A stretch of DNA of 64,000 nucleotides from Gammaproteobacteria bacterium (GTDB taxonomy: Bacteria > Pseudomonadota > Gammaproteobacteria > Pseudomonadales > Azotimanducaceae). The translations under genes were made by a program, and so were the position numbers. The stretch spans positions 20,077 to 84,076 of the forward strand of contig VXNY01000007.1 in assembly GCA_009840305.1 (NCBI GenBank). Direction: 5' to 3'. Below are positions 17,806-27,941 of this stretch, piece after piece. The notes under the pieces were generated by a model. The model was not told where the DNA came from. It saw only the letters and a list, made by a program, of their open reading frames with translations, and did no database searches. How positions within the stretch are numbered: the first letter of the stretch is position 1; the number at the start of each line of letters is the position of its first letter.

Positions 17806-18783
17806 ATGACTGAAATCGCGTTTATCGCTGATCCAATCCCATCTCTCAATGTCGCCAAAGATTCGACGATTGCGATGTTTCGTGCCGCGCTCCATCGAAA
17901 TTGGCAGGTCTGGGTAATGGTACAACGCGACCTTTATTGGGAGAATAACGAAGTGTATGCTTTCGTTACCCCTCTCGAAATGCACCACCCATTTCTTGAC
18001 CGGCTGGATGCTTCAGTTCTCGGCGACGAACCTTGGTATCGCTACGAGGGAGAGAAGCAAAAACGTAAGCTTGCTTCCTTTCAAGCAGTTTTTATGCGTA
18101 AAGACCCTCCATTCGACATGAATTACATTTACACGACCTATTTGCTAGATCATGTCGAAGCCCAAGGCGTGCTGGTCGTAAATAGACCGTCGAGTCTTCG
18201 GGACTTTAATGAAAAGTTCTACGCGACGCATTTTCCCGAGTTCACACCGCCTATGGTAGTCGCTCAAGACCTGGATACTTTAAAGCAGTTTTACTATGAG
18301 CACGGGGATGTTGTATTTAAACAATTAGACGGTATGGGCGGTAAAGGGATCTTTAGAGTACGTGAAGATGACCCCAACCTCAATGCCGTATTGGAGACGC
18401 TGACAGCAAATGAAACCAGTCCCATCATGGGCCAGAAATTTCTCCCCGAGATTGATGCTGGCGATAAGCGCATCTTGATCGTCGATGATGAGACCATCCC
18501 CTACGCTTTAGCACGCGTCCCTCCTGAAGGTGAGACTCGAGCAAATTTAGCAACCGGTGGAACCGGTATACCGCAACCATTGTCTCAAGAGGACTTAGAG
18601 ATGGCTAATGCTTTAGCTTCAGAGTTCCAAAAGCAAGGACTTCTTTTCGTAGGAATTGATGTGATCGGTCCTTACCTAACTGAGATCAATATTACCTGTC
18701 CAACATGTATTAGAGAGCTTGACAAAGCCTATGACCTCGACATAGGTTCGTTGCTTATGGATGCTGTAGAACGCCACATGTGA
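17806..18783 (+). CDS. gshB: Glutathione synthetase
   Basis: ATP-grasp enzyme joining gamma-glutamylcysteine and glycine in the cytoplasm. Diagnostic blocks: start MTEIAFIADPIPSLNVAKDSTIAM, RKDPPFDMNYIYTTYLL, the ATP-binding loop QLDGMGGKGIFRV, GDKRILIVDDETIPYALARVP and the C-terminal metal/ATP site GIDVIGPYLTEINITCPTCIRELD. 325 residues is close to the family norm; the last block has ITCPTC where many have VTSPTC. tonB follows after 59 bases on the same strand, the usual gammaproteobacterial order. The ATG at 17806 is the only start that gives the canonical N-terminus. Confidence 0.95.
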   Translation: MTEIAFIADPIPSLNVAKDSTIAMFRAALHRNWQVWVMVQRDLYWENNEVYAFVTPLEMHHPFLDRLDASVLGDEPWYRYEGEKQKRKLASFQAVFMRKDPPFDMNYIYTTYLLDHVEAQGVLVVNRPSSLRDFNEKFYATHFPEFTPPMVVAQDLDTLKQFYYEHGDVVFKQLDGMGGKGIFRVREDDPNLNAVLETLTANETSPIMGQKFLPEIDAGDKRILIVDDETIPYALARVPPEGETRANLATGGTGIPQPLSQEDLEMANALASEFQKQGLLFVGIDVIGPYLTEINITCPTCIRELDKAYDLDIGSLLMDAVERHM

Positions 18784-18842
18784 TCGTATAACGATAAGAA
18801 AACAAAGTAGAGTACAAAATTGAAAACAGTGAATCCAACCTC

Positions 18843-19703
18843 ATGAAGTTGGCTCACAACGACACGAGAATATTGGTGATCGCATTCGTCGGATCTTTGA
18901 TCTTCCACACGTTCATCATCTTCGCAATAGATTTTCGGTTCGAGACGCGTGATCAAGAACCACGCGTACTAAATGTTCAGCTCGTTGCTCAATCTACGTC
19001 CACCGGTTCAGTAACCGGCACACCCCTGCAAGATCAGGACATTGCTGCGGACATCCTTGATTCAGTTGTTTCCAACTCCAAACCACATCCTGTAACAGAC
19101 CATGAGAGCAGCCACCAAGAGAACAGAGTTGCACAACCCAAAAGAAACACCAAACTCAGTTCTGATAGATCCACAGACACCACCGAACCGAAAATGCAAG
19201 TTACAGAAACACCACCTGCGGTGGTCAATGTTCTCGAACCAAATCCTACATCGAACGAGCTCCCAAAGATATCAATGCAAGACCTGCTCAAAACAGCTAC
19301 GGCAATCGTCCGTGAACAATCCAGCGAACAAACCGTACGAAATATAACGGGTGACGAAACCACAAATATCGAAGAAGAGTATTACCTTAAAGCTTGGTTG
19401 AAAAAAGTTCAGAAGATTGGACAGCTGAACTATCCACAGGAAGCCGTCGAGAAAAAACTCTACGGGAAGTTGCGACTGTACGTTTCGATCAAGCCAGACG
19501 GTACCGTGAAAGAAACTCGAGTCGTTCGATCCTCAGGACATGAAGTACTCGACGAAGCGGCAAAACGCATCGTCGATTTAGCCTCGCCGTTTTCAGCGTT
19601 CCCACCATCAATGCGCGAGAACTTAGACTTACTCGAAATAGTCCGAGAATGGGAATTTCGTAAAGAAGCACTTGTCCCTTCAACGGATACTGATGAAGAT
19701 TGA
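18843..19703 (+). CDS. tonB: TonB-family energy transducer
   Basis: Residues ~10-30 are the single inner-membrane anchor (ILVIAFVGSLIFHTFIIFAI, with the His typical of TonB anchors). Then comes a long polar linker (~35-180, Gln/Ser/Thr/Glu rich rather than Pro-Lys). The C-terminal TonB fold at ~195-280 has YPQEAVEKKLYGKLRLYVSIKPDGTV and the SSGHEVLDEAAKRIV helix, ending EIVREWEFRKE. TonB passes proton-motive energy from ExbBD to outer-membrane receptors; the ExbBD genes are not here. It sits right behind gshB, where gammaproteobacteria often keep a tonB gene. 286 residues. Confidence 0.88.
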   Translation: MKLAHNDTRILVIAFVGSLIFHTFIIFAIDFRFETRDQEPRVLNVQLVAQSTSTGSVTGTPLQDQDIAADILDSVVSNSKPHPVTDHESSHQENRVAQPKRNTKLSSDRSTDTTEPKMQVTETPPAVVNVLEPNPTSNELPKISMQDLLKTATAIVREQSSEQTVRNITGDETTNIEEEYYLKAWLKKVQKIGQLNYPQEAVEKKLYGKLRLYVSIKPDGTVKETRVVRSSGHEVLDEAAKRIVDLASPFSAFPPSMRENLDLLEIVREWEFRKEALVPSTDTDED

Positions 19704-19921
19704 TGGGAGCTGGTAATACACAAGTCTCCTGTTCACCGCAAATAACGTATCGCATATTCGAAATTGTGGCAATCTGTTTGTTCTAAGCAGGGGCTTAGAA
19801 TCTTGCTCTATAAACAAAATAGTGACCCTTTGAAGAACTTTTCATACGTAGTTCGTGCCATAATAGTTCTAGACACACCGTCCAATACTTTTAGATCCTA
19901 ATCTAAGGAGGAGATTTTTCG

Positions 19922-22900
19922 ATGCAACGTATTCGTGTCGCCATTTCTTGCTTTGCCCTTGTGGGTTTAGTTTGCCTCAGCGTGTTTTTGCATCAGGTGA
20001 TATTTAAACCGGAACATACTCAGGAAGTTTCAAATACAAAAGTTGAACGTACTTCCAAGCCAGACATTTCAAACTCCCAAACCCGAAACGCGAAGCAAGT
20101 AGTTGAGTTTCAGCGCTTCACGAGCGAATCTCCTGAATTAGTACCAGCTTCAAGTTCAAATCGTTCTTCCAGCGAAAGTACTGGATCGGTCAATCACGGA
20201 TTAAAGACCGTTGAACTCACCGACTTTCGCGGTGAAATGAAAAAGGGCAAACTCACGAAGAAACCGTCCGTCGACATTAGCGCTCATCCCAGCCTCCCGT
20301 GGTTTACCAAGGATGCGTCTGCTATCGCGTTTCCAGATTCCAAAGAGAGCGCTAACCGAGACTATTTTTACGCATGGATACAACTCAACCCCAATCACTT
20401 AGATTCCATTAAACGCGACACTTTCGAATCGCTGCAAGTCGAAATATATGACGGAGGAAGTGAATATCGGCGCGTCAGACTACCTCGTGATACCGATATT
20501 TTGAAGAAATTACTAGCACATGAAACGGTCCTCGCGCTTGGAAATAAACCGATTAGTGAAAAAGTCGGACCCAACTTCCGCGAGGAAATTTACACAAGCA
20601 TTGCTTCTGAAACTAAAGAAGTGTTCATCACTCTGATGACTAAAACGAAACTCATGCACTGGCAACAAGAGATTGAAAACATCGGAGGGATCATCAAACA
20701 TTGGGATCCAACTCTTCGCGTGTTAGTGGCATTCGTCCCTTACGGAAAGTTGGTTGAACTCGCCGAATGGGACTTTGTACAGGCGGTCGAACCTGCGGGA
20801 ACAGTGGTACTAACACTGGACTCAGCCGTACCCGTGTCAGGCGTTGACGGACTTAGAACTCACCTTGGAACAAACGGGAGCTTTACTGGGATCACTGGTT
20901 CGAACATTACCATAGGAGTTATGGATAGCGGATTGAATTTATCGCATCCAGACATCTCAGCAACACGAGACAGCATCTGTGGAGAGAGCTTTCAAAGCTT
21001 GGAGAATGGACAACTAGATAACGATGATCTTTGGTTCGATGCTGATGGACACGGTACCCATGTCACTAGTATTTTCGCAGGTGCCGGTGTAGACGACCGC
21101 AGCAGAGCTGGATTTGCCCCCGGCGTGAGGCACATTCGATTCGCTAAAGCATTTGCTAAGGACTCTCCCTTTGCTTCGAACTCTTCCATACTCAAAGCCA
21201 TGGAATACTTTACTGAAGAGTCTTCATGTGAATGGAACGGTGCTGAGTCGGCTGCGATGAAACCTAATGTTGTAAACATGAGCCTCAGTGGGATTACCAG
21301 TGACACAGGTTATCGCACCGGAGCGAAAAAACTCGATTGGGCCGTCTGGAACCACGACCAAGTGTACGTCGTTTCCCAAGGAAATGCACGCGAACGTTGT
21401 GCACTTTTTACAGGTTACTCGCAATACGCTTCTGCAAAAAATTCGGTCTCAGTAGCATGGTTGACCGATTCATTGTTTGCAAACTATTGTACGAGTCTCG
21501 GACCCGCGGCCGACGGACGAATGATACCGAATGTGGGTATGACGGGAGACGGAATACTAGCCGCAGATGGCGCTGGCGCAGAGTTTGGTTATACGAGTAA
21601 GAGTGGTACGAGTATGTCATCGCCTGCGGTTGCTGGCATAGCAACTCTCCTAATGGGAACGGACGACGGCTTTAAAACTAATCCTGCTCTAGTAAGGGCA
21701 CAACTCATGGCCACCGCGATCAAAGCAGATGCCTATTTCGAAGACGCTACCTACGCCCCACGATCCAACACTAACGGCACTGGTGAAATTAACAATCAAT
21801 ACGGAATAGGGGCTGTTTCCGCACGCACAGCTATAACCCAAGGTCCTAATGACGCATGGTCAAGTCACAGTGCAGTGAGTGAAATAGAAAACGACGAGTA
21901 TGCCTACATCGAAATTGAAATACCCGAAAACACAGACCGTCTAGACATCGTCTTGACTTGGGATGAACCACCGAACGATAACGTCGGTTCGGCCGTCATG
22001 GCGGATCTTGATCTGTATCTCGGACCGGATGAGGATTGCGATGTCACTGAATGTGGCGAATTTGTCTCCTCCTCACGTGTCGATAACTTGGAATACCTCG
22101 TCATCTCAAACCCAGTCGCCGGCACGAAACGAATCACAGTAATACCACACAACATTTTTCAATTCACCCCCCGTATTGCCGTATCTTGGATGTTTATTGC
22201 TAATTCCACACCCCAGTTAGAAATCGAGCTGGAATCTGACACTTTAAATACTGCCAATACTAGACGACCTCGCCTTGAATTCACGGTTTCCACGGATGGA
22301 TTTGTTGCTGGTGGAGTCTCTTTGTACTTTGCGTGTCGGGAACAGAGTTCCGATGACTGTGACTATTGGTTGGATGAGGAGGACTCAAGATGGCAACCAG
22401 GTAGTCAAGTCTTGAGAGAGGATGGAACTTTTCAGGACTTGACTGGTGGCTATATTGGCGATCCACTGCTGATGGGAGAAGTTGTGTCGGGTGAAGATCA
22501 AGAGGTAACTTTAGTATTCCCACCGTCGCTTAAGACCGGTAGTCACCAGCTCTACATTTCCGCGGCAAGTGCGAACGCACACTCCGATGTCACTGCAGTC
22601 GATGTTCTAGTCGACAGCCAAGAATTACCGTCGCAATCTTCCGCGATAACAAATGGTTACGCGACGACCGCTATCGAATTTACAGGCGATTCAGGCACTG
22701 TTTCTTTAGACCTGGCCGCAGGGGCGCGCCAGCCTGGGGAACTCGCTATTGATAAACAGGTACTGGAAGTAGCGTATGGTATACCACGGTATTTATTTAT
22801 ATCCCGCGTCTTCGCACAAGGGTACGTTCTATCTCGGAGTGCGTGGTACAAGATTTCCTCGACTACCGCGGCTAAATACGCCATCCAGATTACCAGCCAA

Positions 22901-25900
22901 AATCCAAGAAACGCGAACGTCACCTTCCAAGTACTCACCGCTGACGAAATGTTTGAACCACTTGCGGGTAATATCTGGTCGACTGATGAGCACGAGTTCT
23001 ACATACAACCCGATACAGATTATTACTTGCGAGTAAATACTTACAACACGATACAAGTACCGGAGCTCGAGTTTTCCTGGCAAAAACTAGACACTAAGCC
23101 AGTTAACGACCAGTTTTCCGACAGTATTACAATCTCGGGGGCGAGTGGTGATGTAACAGGCAACAATGCCTACGCGACAGTCGAACTTGGGGAACCTGGA
23201 GGTCACATTGCTGTCGGTACGACTTGGTTTACCTGGACTGCACCCTCAGATGGCGTTTGGACCTTCGACGCAGATGCACCTTACTCCAACAACTCGCCGC
23301 AGGTGCTTGTCTACCTCGGTGATTCGGTCGACGATCTTCGTCTAGTCTCAGATTCTTCCTATTTCAATGCCGACGTACCAGTGTTAGAAAATCAAGAGTA
23401 CAAAATCTGCGTAAGTTCCAACGGACAAGCGATCGATTTTCAGGGAACTTATGAATTGTCTTGGGAGGAATCAACTAGTTCCCGTCTCATGCCTAACGAT
23501 ATGTTCGCCAATGCAATTGAGATTTCGGGTTCGCAGGGGAGCAGAATAACGTGTGATCCGTGCACTCGTGATCGTACAATCGAAATGGGTGAACCGAGCG
23601 AAACGACTTCTAACTCTCTTTGGTGGGCGTGGGAAGCTTCTAGAACGGGCAAATTCACGTTTCGCATCTCGAATGCTCAAGTCGATACTCTAAGTGCTTT
23701 CGTTGGTTCAACTCTCAGTACTCTCACTCATCTCGAAACCGCTCCGGAGTTTGTTCTTGACGCGACTAGTGGCACGACATACTACATTGTGGTCCATCGA
23801 AATAGTGGTTTAGAGTATTCGCGCGATAGATCCGAGAATGTTTCATTCCAATGGGGTGCTACTCCAGAGAATGACCGAATTAGTGCCGCATCTTCGCTCA
23901 GTGGTACGACCGGCTCTACAAGTATGACGTTGAAATACGCCACAACGACACCGGATGAATCGCGCGCGAACGGCCTCACCTCCACAGGTGTTCATTCATC
24001 GGTTTGGGGATCTTGGACTCCTACTGCCGGTTTTAATGGCTGGATGAAGTTTGAAACTGAAACATGGGAGGACGCAGAACTTCAAAGTGCCACCGATCAA
24101 TATTTTCTAGCCATTCACAAACGCGATGACACTAATGATCGGTGGGATCTCATAGCTTCGACCGATCGATCATTCATTATCAGTGGAAGACCAGAGGCGA
24201 TTTTTCAACCGGAAGCAGGGGCGGAGTATCTAGTGCAAGTCGCAATGCGAAGTAATGATACGGAGTTTTCTACCGGACAGACTGTGATAGACATTTCTTG
24301 GGATGAAGCGCGCGTTCCGTCTTGGCTGACTAGCAGCCAAGACTTCTACGAACTCGGAAGTCCTACAGGACACAACATAGAAGAACTGATTGATCCCACA
24401 GCAGGAGCGATCGTTGGTAGTAGCCTCGACAAATTGCTTATCACTGTCGAAGATGAAATGCTCGTACTTGGACTATCGGATGACACCGACGACCTCCATG
24501 TACTCGAAACAATTCCGTACGAAGACGCCGACGGCGAAGCAGTTGATGTCCCTGTCCTGTCAGTGTTAGGTTGGAATGCGGCTCGCAGGGCACTGTATGC
24601 GCCCTTGAATACCGGCTTTGTGTTGTTCGAGGGATTAGATCAGTCTTCTCGGTCAGTTTCAACCTGTAGCGTTGTACAAGACTTCTCACAGAGTCCTACT
24701 CAGGTTTTGCATAGTGGTACTGGACGATACGTTTATAAGATCGGAGAAGGCACGATTGCAGCATACCGAGTTGATGGTCCGTGCGAATTATCACTCATCC
24801 AAGTGGCTACAGCGTCGTTCGCATCTCATGCGCTTAAAACGCAGCTATTGGAATTGGAGGGTGTACGTTTTGCAACGTTTGATCCAATCCAAAACTACCT
24901 GTATGCACTGTCCGACGATCGTCTATTTACCTTTCCAATAGACAACGAAACCGGTATGCTCGGTAGCCCGACGACAATCACGAACGAGTCTTGGTTAACT
25001 AGTGCTGGACTCAGTGGAAACTCTAATCGATTCGACGGCGCTAGCATAACATTAGACGCCAGTGGTGATTTTCTGTTCGCGGTCGGAAGAAACAGTCCTG
25101 CAGTCGCCCTGTTTGACCTCACAACGGCCCCCCCCAACCCCACGGCTATCGCGGCTATAGACAGCTATAACATTGATGAAATTTTTAATTTCTCAGTGTA
25201 CTTCCCCTCTCATATTCGGCGACCAAATCGTTGGGATTCCGAGGATTGTGTTGTCAACAGCGTTCACAGAACCGAACAACCTACCATCGAAGTTTTTTGT
25301 CGCTTCGGTCGCGCCGGTCCTTTTGGCTATGCGCCGTCTATGAACTATGTGGTTACCTTCGACGAGTCCACTAGACAGCTTTATGTATCCGACTGGTCCT
25401 CGGAAGAACAACCGGATCGATACGGCAACCGACTACCACCATTTAGCGATCTGGTAGATGTGTTTGGCGTGAACACTCAGAATGGCAAATTTTCGTACTT
25501 AGTCGTCAATGACTGGAGAGAGTCCATACACCGCTTTGAACGAGTAACCGGTGCTAACGATTCAATTCCAACACCTGAGTTTGAGGTATACGACGAATAC
25601 TTAGTACGGTTAGTTGCGATCGACGTTGAGCCCAACGCGATCAAGCTAGGAAATCTGTCGTACACCGAGTGTACCGCATTCGATAACACTGGGGTTGACG
25701 GAGTCACCTATACTGTGCATAGCTCCTCATGGCAGGTCCGCAATGCTCTGGGTGAGTCGTGGTCCGATGTTGCAGAAACGACGCGAACGGACAATCAATT
25801 GTGTCCTTACGGCCCTCCCGACTCGAGGGACTATCGATTGGTATTTAATGTCACGATCGACGGAACGAGGGGGGACTACTCAAGTGACGTAATGGTTGTG

Positions 25901-25918
25901 CTCCCGTCGTCAAATTGA
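19922..25918 (+). CDS. Very large secreted subtilase with repeated C-terminal beta domains
   Basis: 1998 residues. AAGGAGGAG precedes the ATG. Residues 7-25 are a signal or anchor segment. The S8 catalytic triad is complete: D335 (VMDSGLNLSHPDI), H377 (DGHGTHVTSI) and S564 (SGTSMSSPAVAG). Residues ~220-300 look like a propeptide. Behind the protease are three related ~110-residue domains (~1060-1190, 1190-1300, 1300-1450) starting near PVNDQFSDSITI, MPNDMFANAIEI and PENDRISAASSL, each with a WWxW or WxTWT strand, resembling PPC-type domains. Residues ~1470-1900 look like a beta-propeller (MLVLGLSDDTDDL, YVYKIGEGTIAAYRV). Likely secreted or surface-located. It lies between tonB and yqgE, outside their usual arrangement. 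Confidence 0.85.
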   Translation: MQRIRVAISCFALVGLVCLSVFLHQVIFKPEHTQEVSNTKVERTSKPDISNSQTRNAKQVVEFQRFTSESPELVPASSSNRSSSESTGSVNHGLKTVELTDFRGEMKKGKLTKKPSVDISAHPSLPWFTKDASAIAFPDSKESANRDYFYAWIQLNPNHLDSIKRDTFESLQVEIYDGGSEYRRVRLPRDTDILKKLLAHETVLALGNKPISEKVGPNFREEIYTSIASETKEVFITLMTKTKLMHWQQEIENIGGIIKHWDPTLRVLVAFVPYGKLVELAEWDFVQAVEPAGTVVLTLDSAVPVSGVDGLRTHLGTNGSFTGITGSNITIGVMDSGLNLSHPDISATRDSICGESFQSLENGQLDNDDLWFDADGHGTHVTSIFAGAGVDDRSRAGFAPGVRHIRFAKAFAKDSPFASNSSILKAMEYFTEESSCEWNGAESAAMKPNVVNMSLSGITSDTGYRTGAKKLDWAVWNHDQVYVVSQGNARERCALFTGYSQYASAKNSVSVAWLTDSLFANYCTSLGPAADGRMIPNVGMTGDGILAADGAGAEFGYTSKSGTSMSSPAVAGIATLLMGTDDGFKTNPALVRAQLMATAIKADAYFEDATYAPRSNTNGTGEINNQYGIGAVSARTAITQGPNDAWSSHSAVSEIENDEYAYIEIEIPENTDRLDIVLTWDEPPNDNVGSAVMADLDLYLGPDEDCDVTECGEFVSSSRVDNLEYLVISNPVAGTKRITVIPHNIFQFTPRIAVSWMFIANSTPQLEIELESDTLNTANTRRPRLEFTVSTDGFVAGGVSLYFACREQSSDDCDYWLDEEDSRWQPGSQVLREDGTFQDLTGGYIGDPLLMGEVVSGEDQEVTLVFPPSLKTGSHQLYISAASANAHSDVTAVDVLVDSQELPSQSSAITNGYATTAIEFTGDSGTVSLDLAAGARQPGELAIDKQVLEVAYGIPRYLFISRVFAQGYVLSRSAWYKISSTTAAKYAIQITSQNPRNANVTFQVLTADEMFEPLAGNIWSTDEHEFYIQPDTDYYLRVNTYNTIQVPELEFSWQKLDTKPVNDQFSDSITISGASGDVTGNNAYATVELGEPGGHIAVGTTWFTWTAPSDGVWTFDADAPYSNNSPQVLVYLGDSVDDLRLVSDSSYFNADVPVLENQEYKICVSSNGQAIDFQGTYELSWEESTSSRLMPNDMFANAIEISGSQGSRITCDPCTRDRTIEMGEPSETTSNSLWWAWEASRTGKFTFRISNAQVDTLSAFVGSTLSTLTHLETAPEFVLDATSGTTYYIVVHRNSGLEYSRDRSENVSFQWGATPENDRISAASSLSGTTGSTSMTLKYATTTPDESRANGLTSTGVHSSVWGSWTPTAGFNGWMKFETETWEDAELQSATDQYFLAIHKRDDTNDRWDLIASTDRSFIISGRPEAIFQPEAGAEYLVQVAMRSNDTEFSTGQTVIDISWDEARVPSWLTSSQDFYELGSPTGHNIEELIDPTAGAIVGSSLDKLLITVEDEMLVLGLSDDTDDLHVLETIPYEDADGEAVDVPVLSVLGWNAARRALYAPLNTGFVLFEGLDQSSRSVSTCSVVQDFSQSPTQVLHSGTGRYVYKIGEGTIAAYRVDGPCELSLIQVATASFASHALKTQLLELEGVRFATFDPIQNYLYALSDDRLFTFPIDNETGMLGSPTTITNESWLTSAGLSGNSNRFDGASITLDASGDFLFAVGRNSPAVALFDLTTAPPNPTAIAAIDSYNIDEIFNFSVYFPSHIRRPNRWDSEDCVVNSVHRTEQPTIEVFCRFGRAGPFGYAPSMNYVVTFDESTRQLYVSDWSSEEQPDRYGNRLPPFSDLVDVFGVNTQNGKFSYLVVNDWRESIHRFERVTGANDSIPTPEFEVYDEYLVRLVAIDVEPNAIKLGNLSYTECTAFDNTGVDGVTYTVHSSSWQVRNALGESWSDVAETTRTDNQLCPYGPPDSRDYRLVFNVTIDGTRGDYSSDVMVVLPSSN

Positions 25919-26043
25919 ACGATGTTGTTCACAAAGATTGCCTTGAAATCGACGAAGTTGGCAACCTCTTCCTAACACGATCTGTTCGTACAATGTTTCC
26001 TGGTAATTTCTAATTCAAACTTCATAACCCAAGGTAGCATCCT

Positions 26044-26613
26044 ATGAAAAATGTACTGGTACTCTTCGCGCTGTTCATCGTAGTCGTCCCTTGTGCTACA
26101 CAAGAGAGGCAGTTGTATGGATTTGGTGGTTTTTCCATGTTTGATGAGGAGCTCGAAACTGGCGTCGGCGATGGGGCTGGCTTACGGGTTGGGCTTGGGT
26201 TTCAATTCAATGAACGGTTTGGTGTTGAGGGATTCCTTGATCGCGCACCGGAGATAAGCCCAGACACCATACTCAGAAGCTTCGGTAGGACAGTGACTTC
26301 TTATAGCATCTCGACAGTTGGGAACACATACATTTCAGTCGGCGGTACGCTTACGTTTCCGTTCAACAACAAGGTCTCCGGTATCGTGAAAGCTGGAGTA
26401 TCCAACTACGCCGCCGAACTCGATAGCTTTGTTGTTGACGAGATAGATTATTGTGCTCTAGGTGAGTGCGACGATAGTGGCGCTGACGTGTTCTTTTCTG
26501 GTGGTCTAATTCTTCAAATGCAACAGAATACTGCAATTGAATTCTCATTTACCCAGTTTAACGGGGACGCTGAAGCTCTGACGTTCGGTGCAATTTTTAG
26601 ATATCACTTTTAA
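26044..26613 (+). CDS. Small outer-membrane beta-barrel protein
   Basis: 189 residues: a signal peptide (MKNVLVLFALFIVVVPCATQ, 20 residues), then alternating amphipathic strands (LYGFGGFSMF, GAGLRVGLGFQFN, SGIVKAGVSNYAA, ADVFFSGGLILQM, NTAIEFSFTQF) and the terminal FGAIFRYHF ending in Phe, the signal for outer-membrane insertion. The pattern fits an eight-stranded OmpA/OmpW-like barrel without a periplasmic domain. Two Cys (CALGEC) may form an extracellular disulfide. It follows the giant protease by 125 bases on the same strand and ends at a strong terminator, so the two may be linked. Function is unknown. Confidence 0.75.
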   Translation: MKNVLVLFALFIVVVPCATQERQLYGFGGFSMFDEELETGVGDGAGLRVGLGFQFNERFGVEGFLDRAPEISPDTILRSFGRTVTSYSISTVGNTYISVGGTLTFPFNNKVSGIVKAGVSNYAAELDSFVVDEIDYCALGECDDSGADVFFSGGLILQMQQNTAIEFSFTQFNGDAEALTFGAIFRYHF

Positions 26614-26726
26614 CGACAACCTTGCAAAACTTGAAGCAAAACAACAAGTCTTTGTTGGCGAAAGGTGTTCCGACATTGGGTGACTAGCTCGCAAACAAAG
26701 ATTCGGTCGCACTAGATCATCTAGGG

Positions 26727-26753
26727 AAAGCCATCTTTACGATGGCTTTTTTG
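26727..26753 (+). terminator. Rho-independent terminator
   Basis: AAGCCATC pairs with GATGGCTT across the loop TTTAC and is followed by six T. It lies 114 bases after the barrel gene. Confidence 0.85.
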
Positions 26754-26792
26754 CTACAGTCTTCTCCGCAAAAGAAAACTCGTAAATATCTT

Positions 26793-27068
26793 TTATCTAC
26801 GGTCGCGAGGCACTTCTCGGTTTGGATAGGTAATCTTTTTAGTCTCTTCTTTGTCGACTCGTTCAACGATCACTTCGTCCGAATCGCTTTCGGGCGCATC
26901 GTCGTCATTGTCTTCTTCGGGCTCGACTATTGTAGGGGACGGCGGAGGTGAAGTTGTTCCGCTAGAGTCGTTCGGAGGACGCGTTACCGGATCGGACGGA
27001 GCCGGTGGAGTGAAAGGTGGAATTCGGGGAATAGGCGCTTTCCATAGCTCATCATCATCGTCGTCTTC
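26793..27068 (-). pseudogene. Tail remnant of a second copy of the repeat lipoprotein
   Basis: Reading the minus strand, this stretch encodes DDDDELWKAP, then a proline-rich part and DSDEVIVERVDKEETKKIT...PNREVPRDRR with a stop at 26793, almost identical in the last ~35 codons to the end of the lipoprotein gene at 29961-32213. Only the tail (about 90 codons) remains. On its 5' side it is joined directly to an ABC exporter fragment across GAAGACGAC (27060-27068), a 9-base stretch present in both parent genes. It has no start of its own. Confidence 0.85.
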
Positions 27069-27715
27069 CAGCCTCCAATCGGACCCACAATAGCCAATGG
27101 TTTACCGACATTGATTCTCAAGTTTACGTCGTGCAAAACCGGGACACCAGAGTCGTAGGCAAAGCCTAAATTTTGAACTTCGACGGATGTAATTTCGTTT
27201 GGGATGGTGTTGGTACTGTTTGATCGCGAAACTATGTCGAATTGCGCATCCATAACCTCGAGCACACGTTCCACAGAAGCTTGTGCGGTTTGCATTTCAG
27301 GGACCCAAGCAGCCATTCCCCTCGCCGGTTCCAAGAAATACCGTACCCACATCATCAACGCAAGAAGACCCGTAACTACAAAGACTCCCTGCACGACTTC
27401 TATGCCACCGACCGCCAGGGTGATGCCAGTGATCATTCTCCCCATAGTCATCACAATGGGCAGGTAGACCACCTATAGAGTGAGGTTTTCGACTGCGACA
27501 TCAGTCAACCTACTGGTCGGCGATCGAAAAACCAAAAAGACTGTTGCTGAACGTCGCCAAAAAGCATCGTCGCGAATGGTATAACTCGCATTCGACGGAA
27601 CGTTGCAGACATGCATCACAAACCGCTGACTATAGCACTGGCAAGTAGCCCGGGCAACAAAATCAAAAATGCCCACAGTGTGAGGTCAGCATAGGGGACC
27701 GTTTTCGTGACCGTC
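27060..27715 (-). pseudogene. Fragment of a second copy of the ABC exporter half
   Basis: Similar to 34187-35190 in the intact exporter gene, with the matching stretches in the same order and orientation, but with an internal deletion of ~340 bases (between positions equal to 34622 and 34965) and several nonsense or frame changes. What remains encodes part of the membrane domain (GITLAVGGIEVVQGVF, MMWVRYFLEPA) and the first part of the ATPase up to a damaged Walker A (GPIGGWKTT for GPTGGGKTT). It then passes into the lipoprotein tail remnant. The decay is obvious; it is a relic of a duplicated exporter-barrel-lipoprotein set. Confidence 0.87.
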
Positions 27716-27941
27716 TGCCCCCTTCCCCGTCTCTTTTAACCAAAAAAATGGACGCTAACGCTACTACTTATCAGCTGCACTTCGCGTTATAGCTTCGCTG
27801 ACCTACGTTTCCAACTTAGAAGGTGTTGTTAAATGTGCCAGCACCCTTTCACAGAAGGATTGTTCAACTCAGTCAGGGTTCATTTTTGTACAGTATTTTC
27901 GACCGAACCAACATTCGTGCTCACATTGCGCTTGAAACTAA
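27716..27941. other. Short gap without recognised features
   Basis: No gene or clear signal. Similarity to the exporter gene ends near 27715; what lies beyond is unrelated sequence. Confidence 0.4.
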
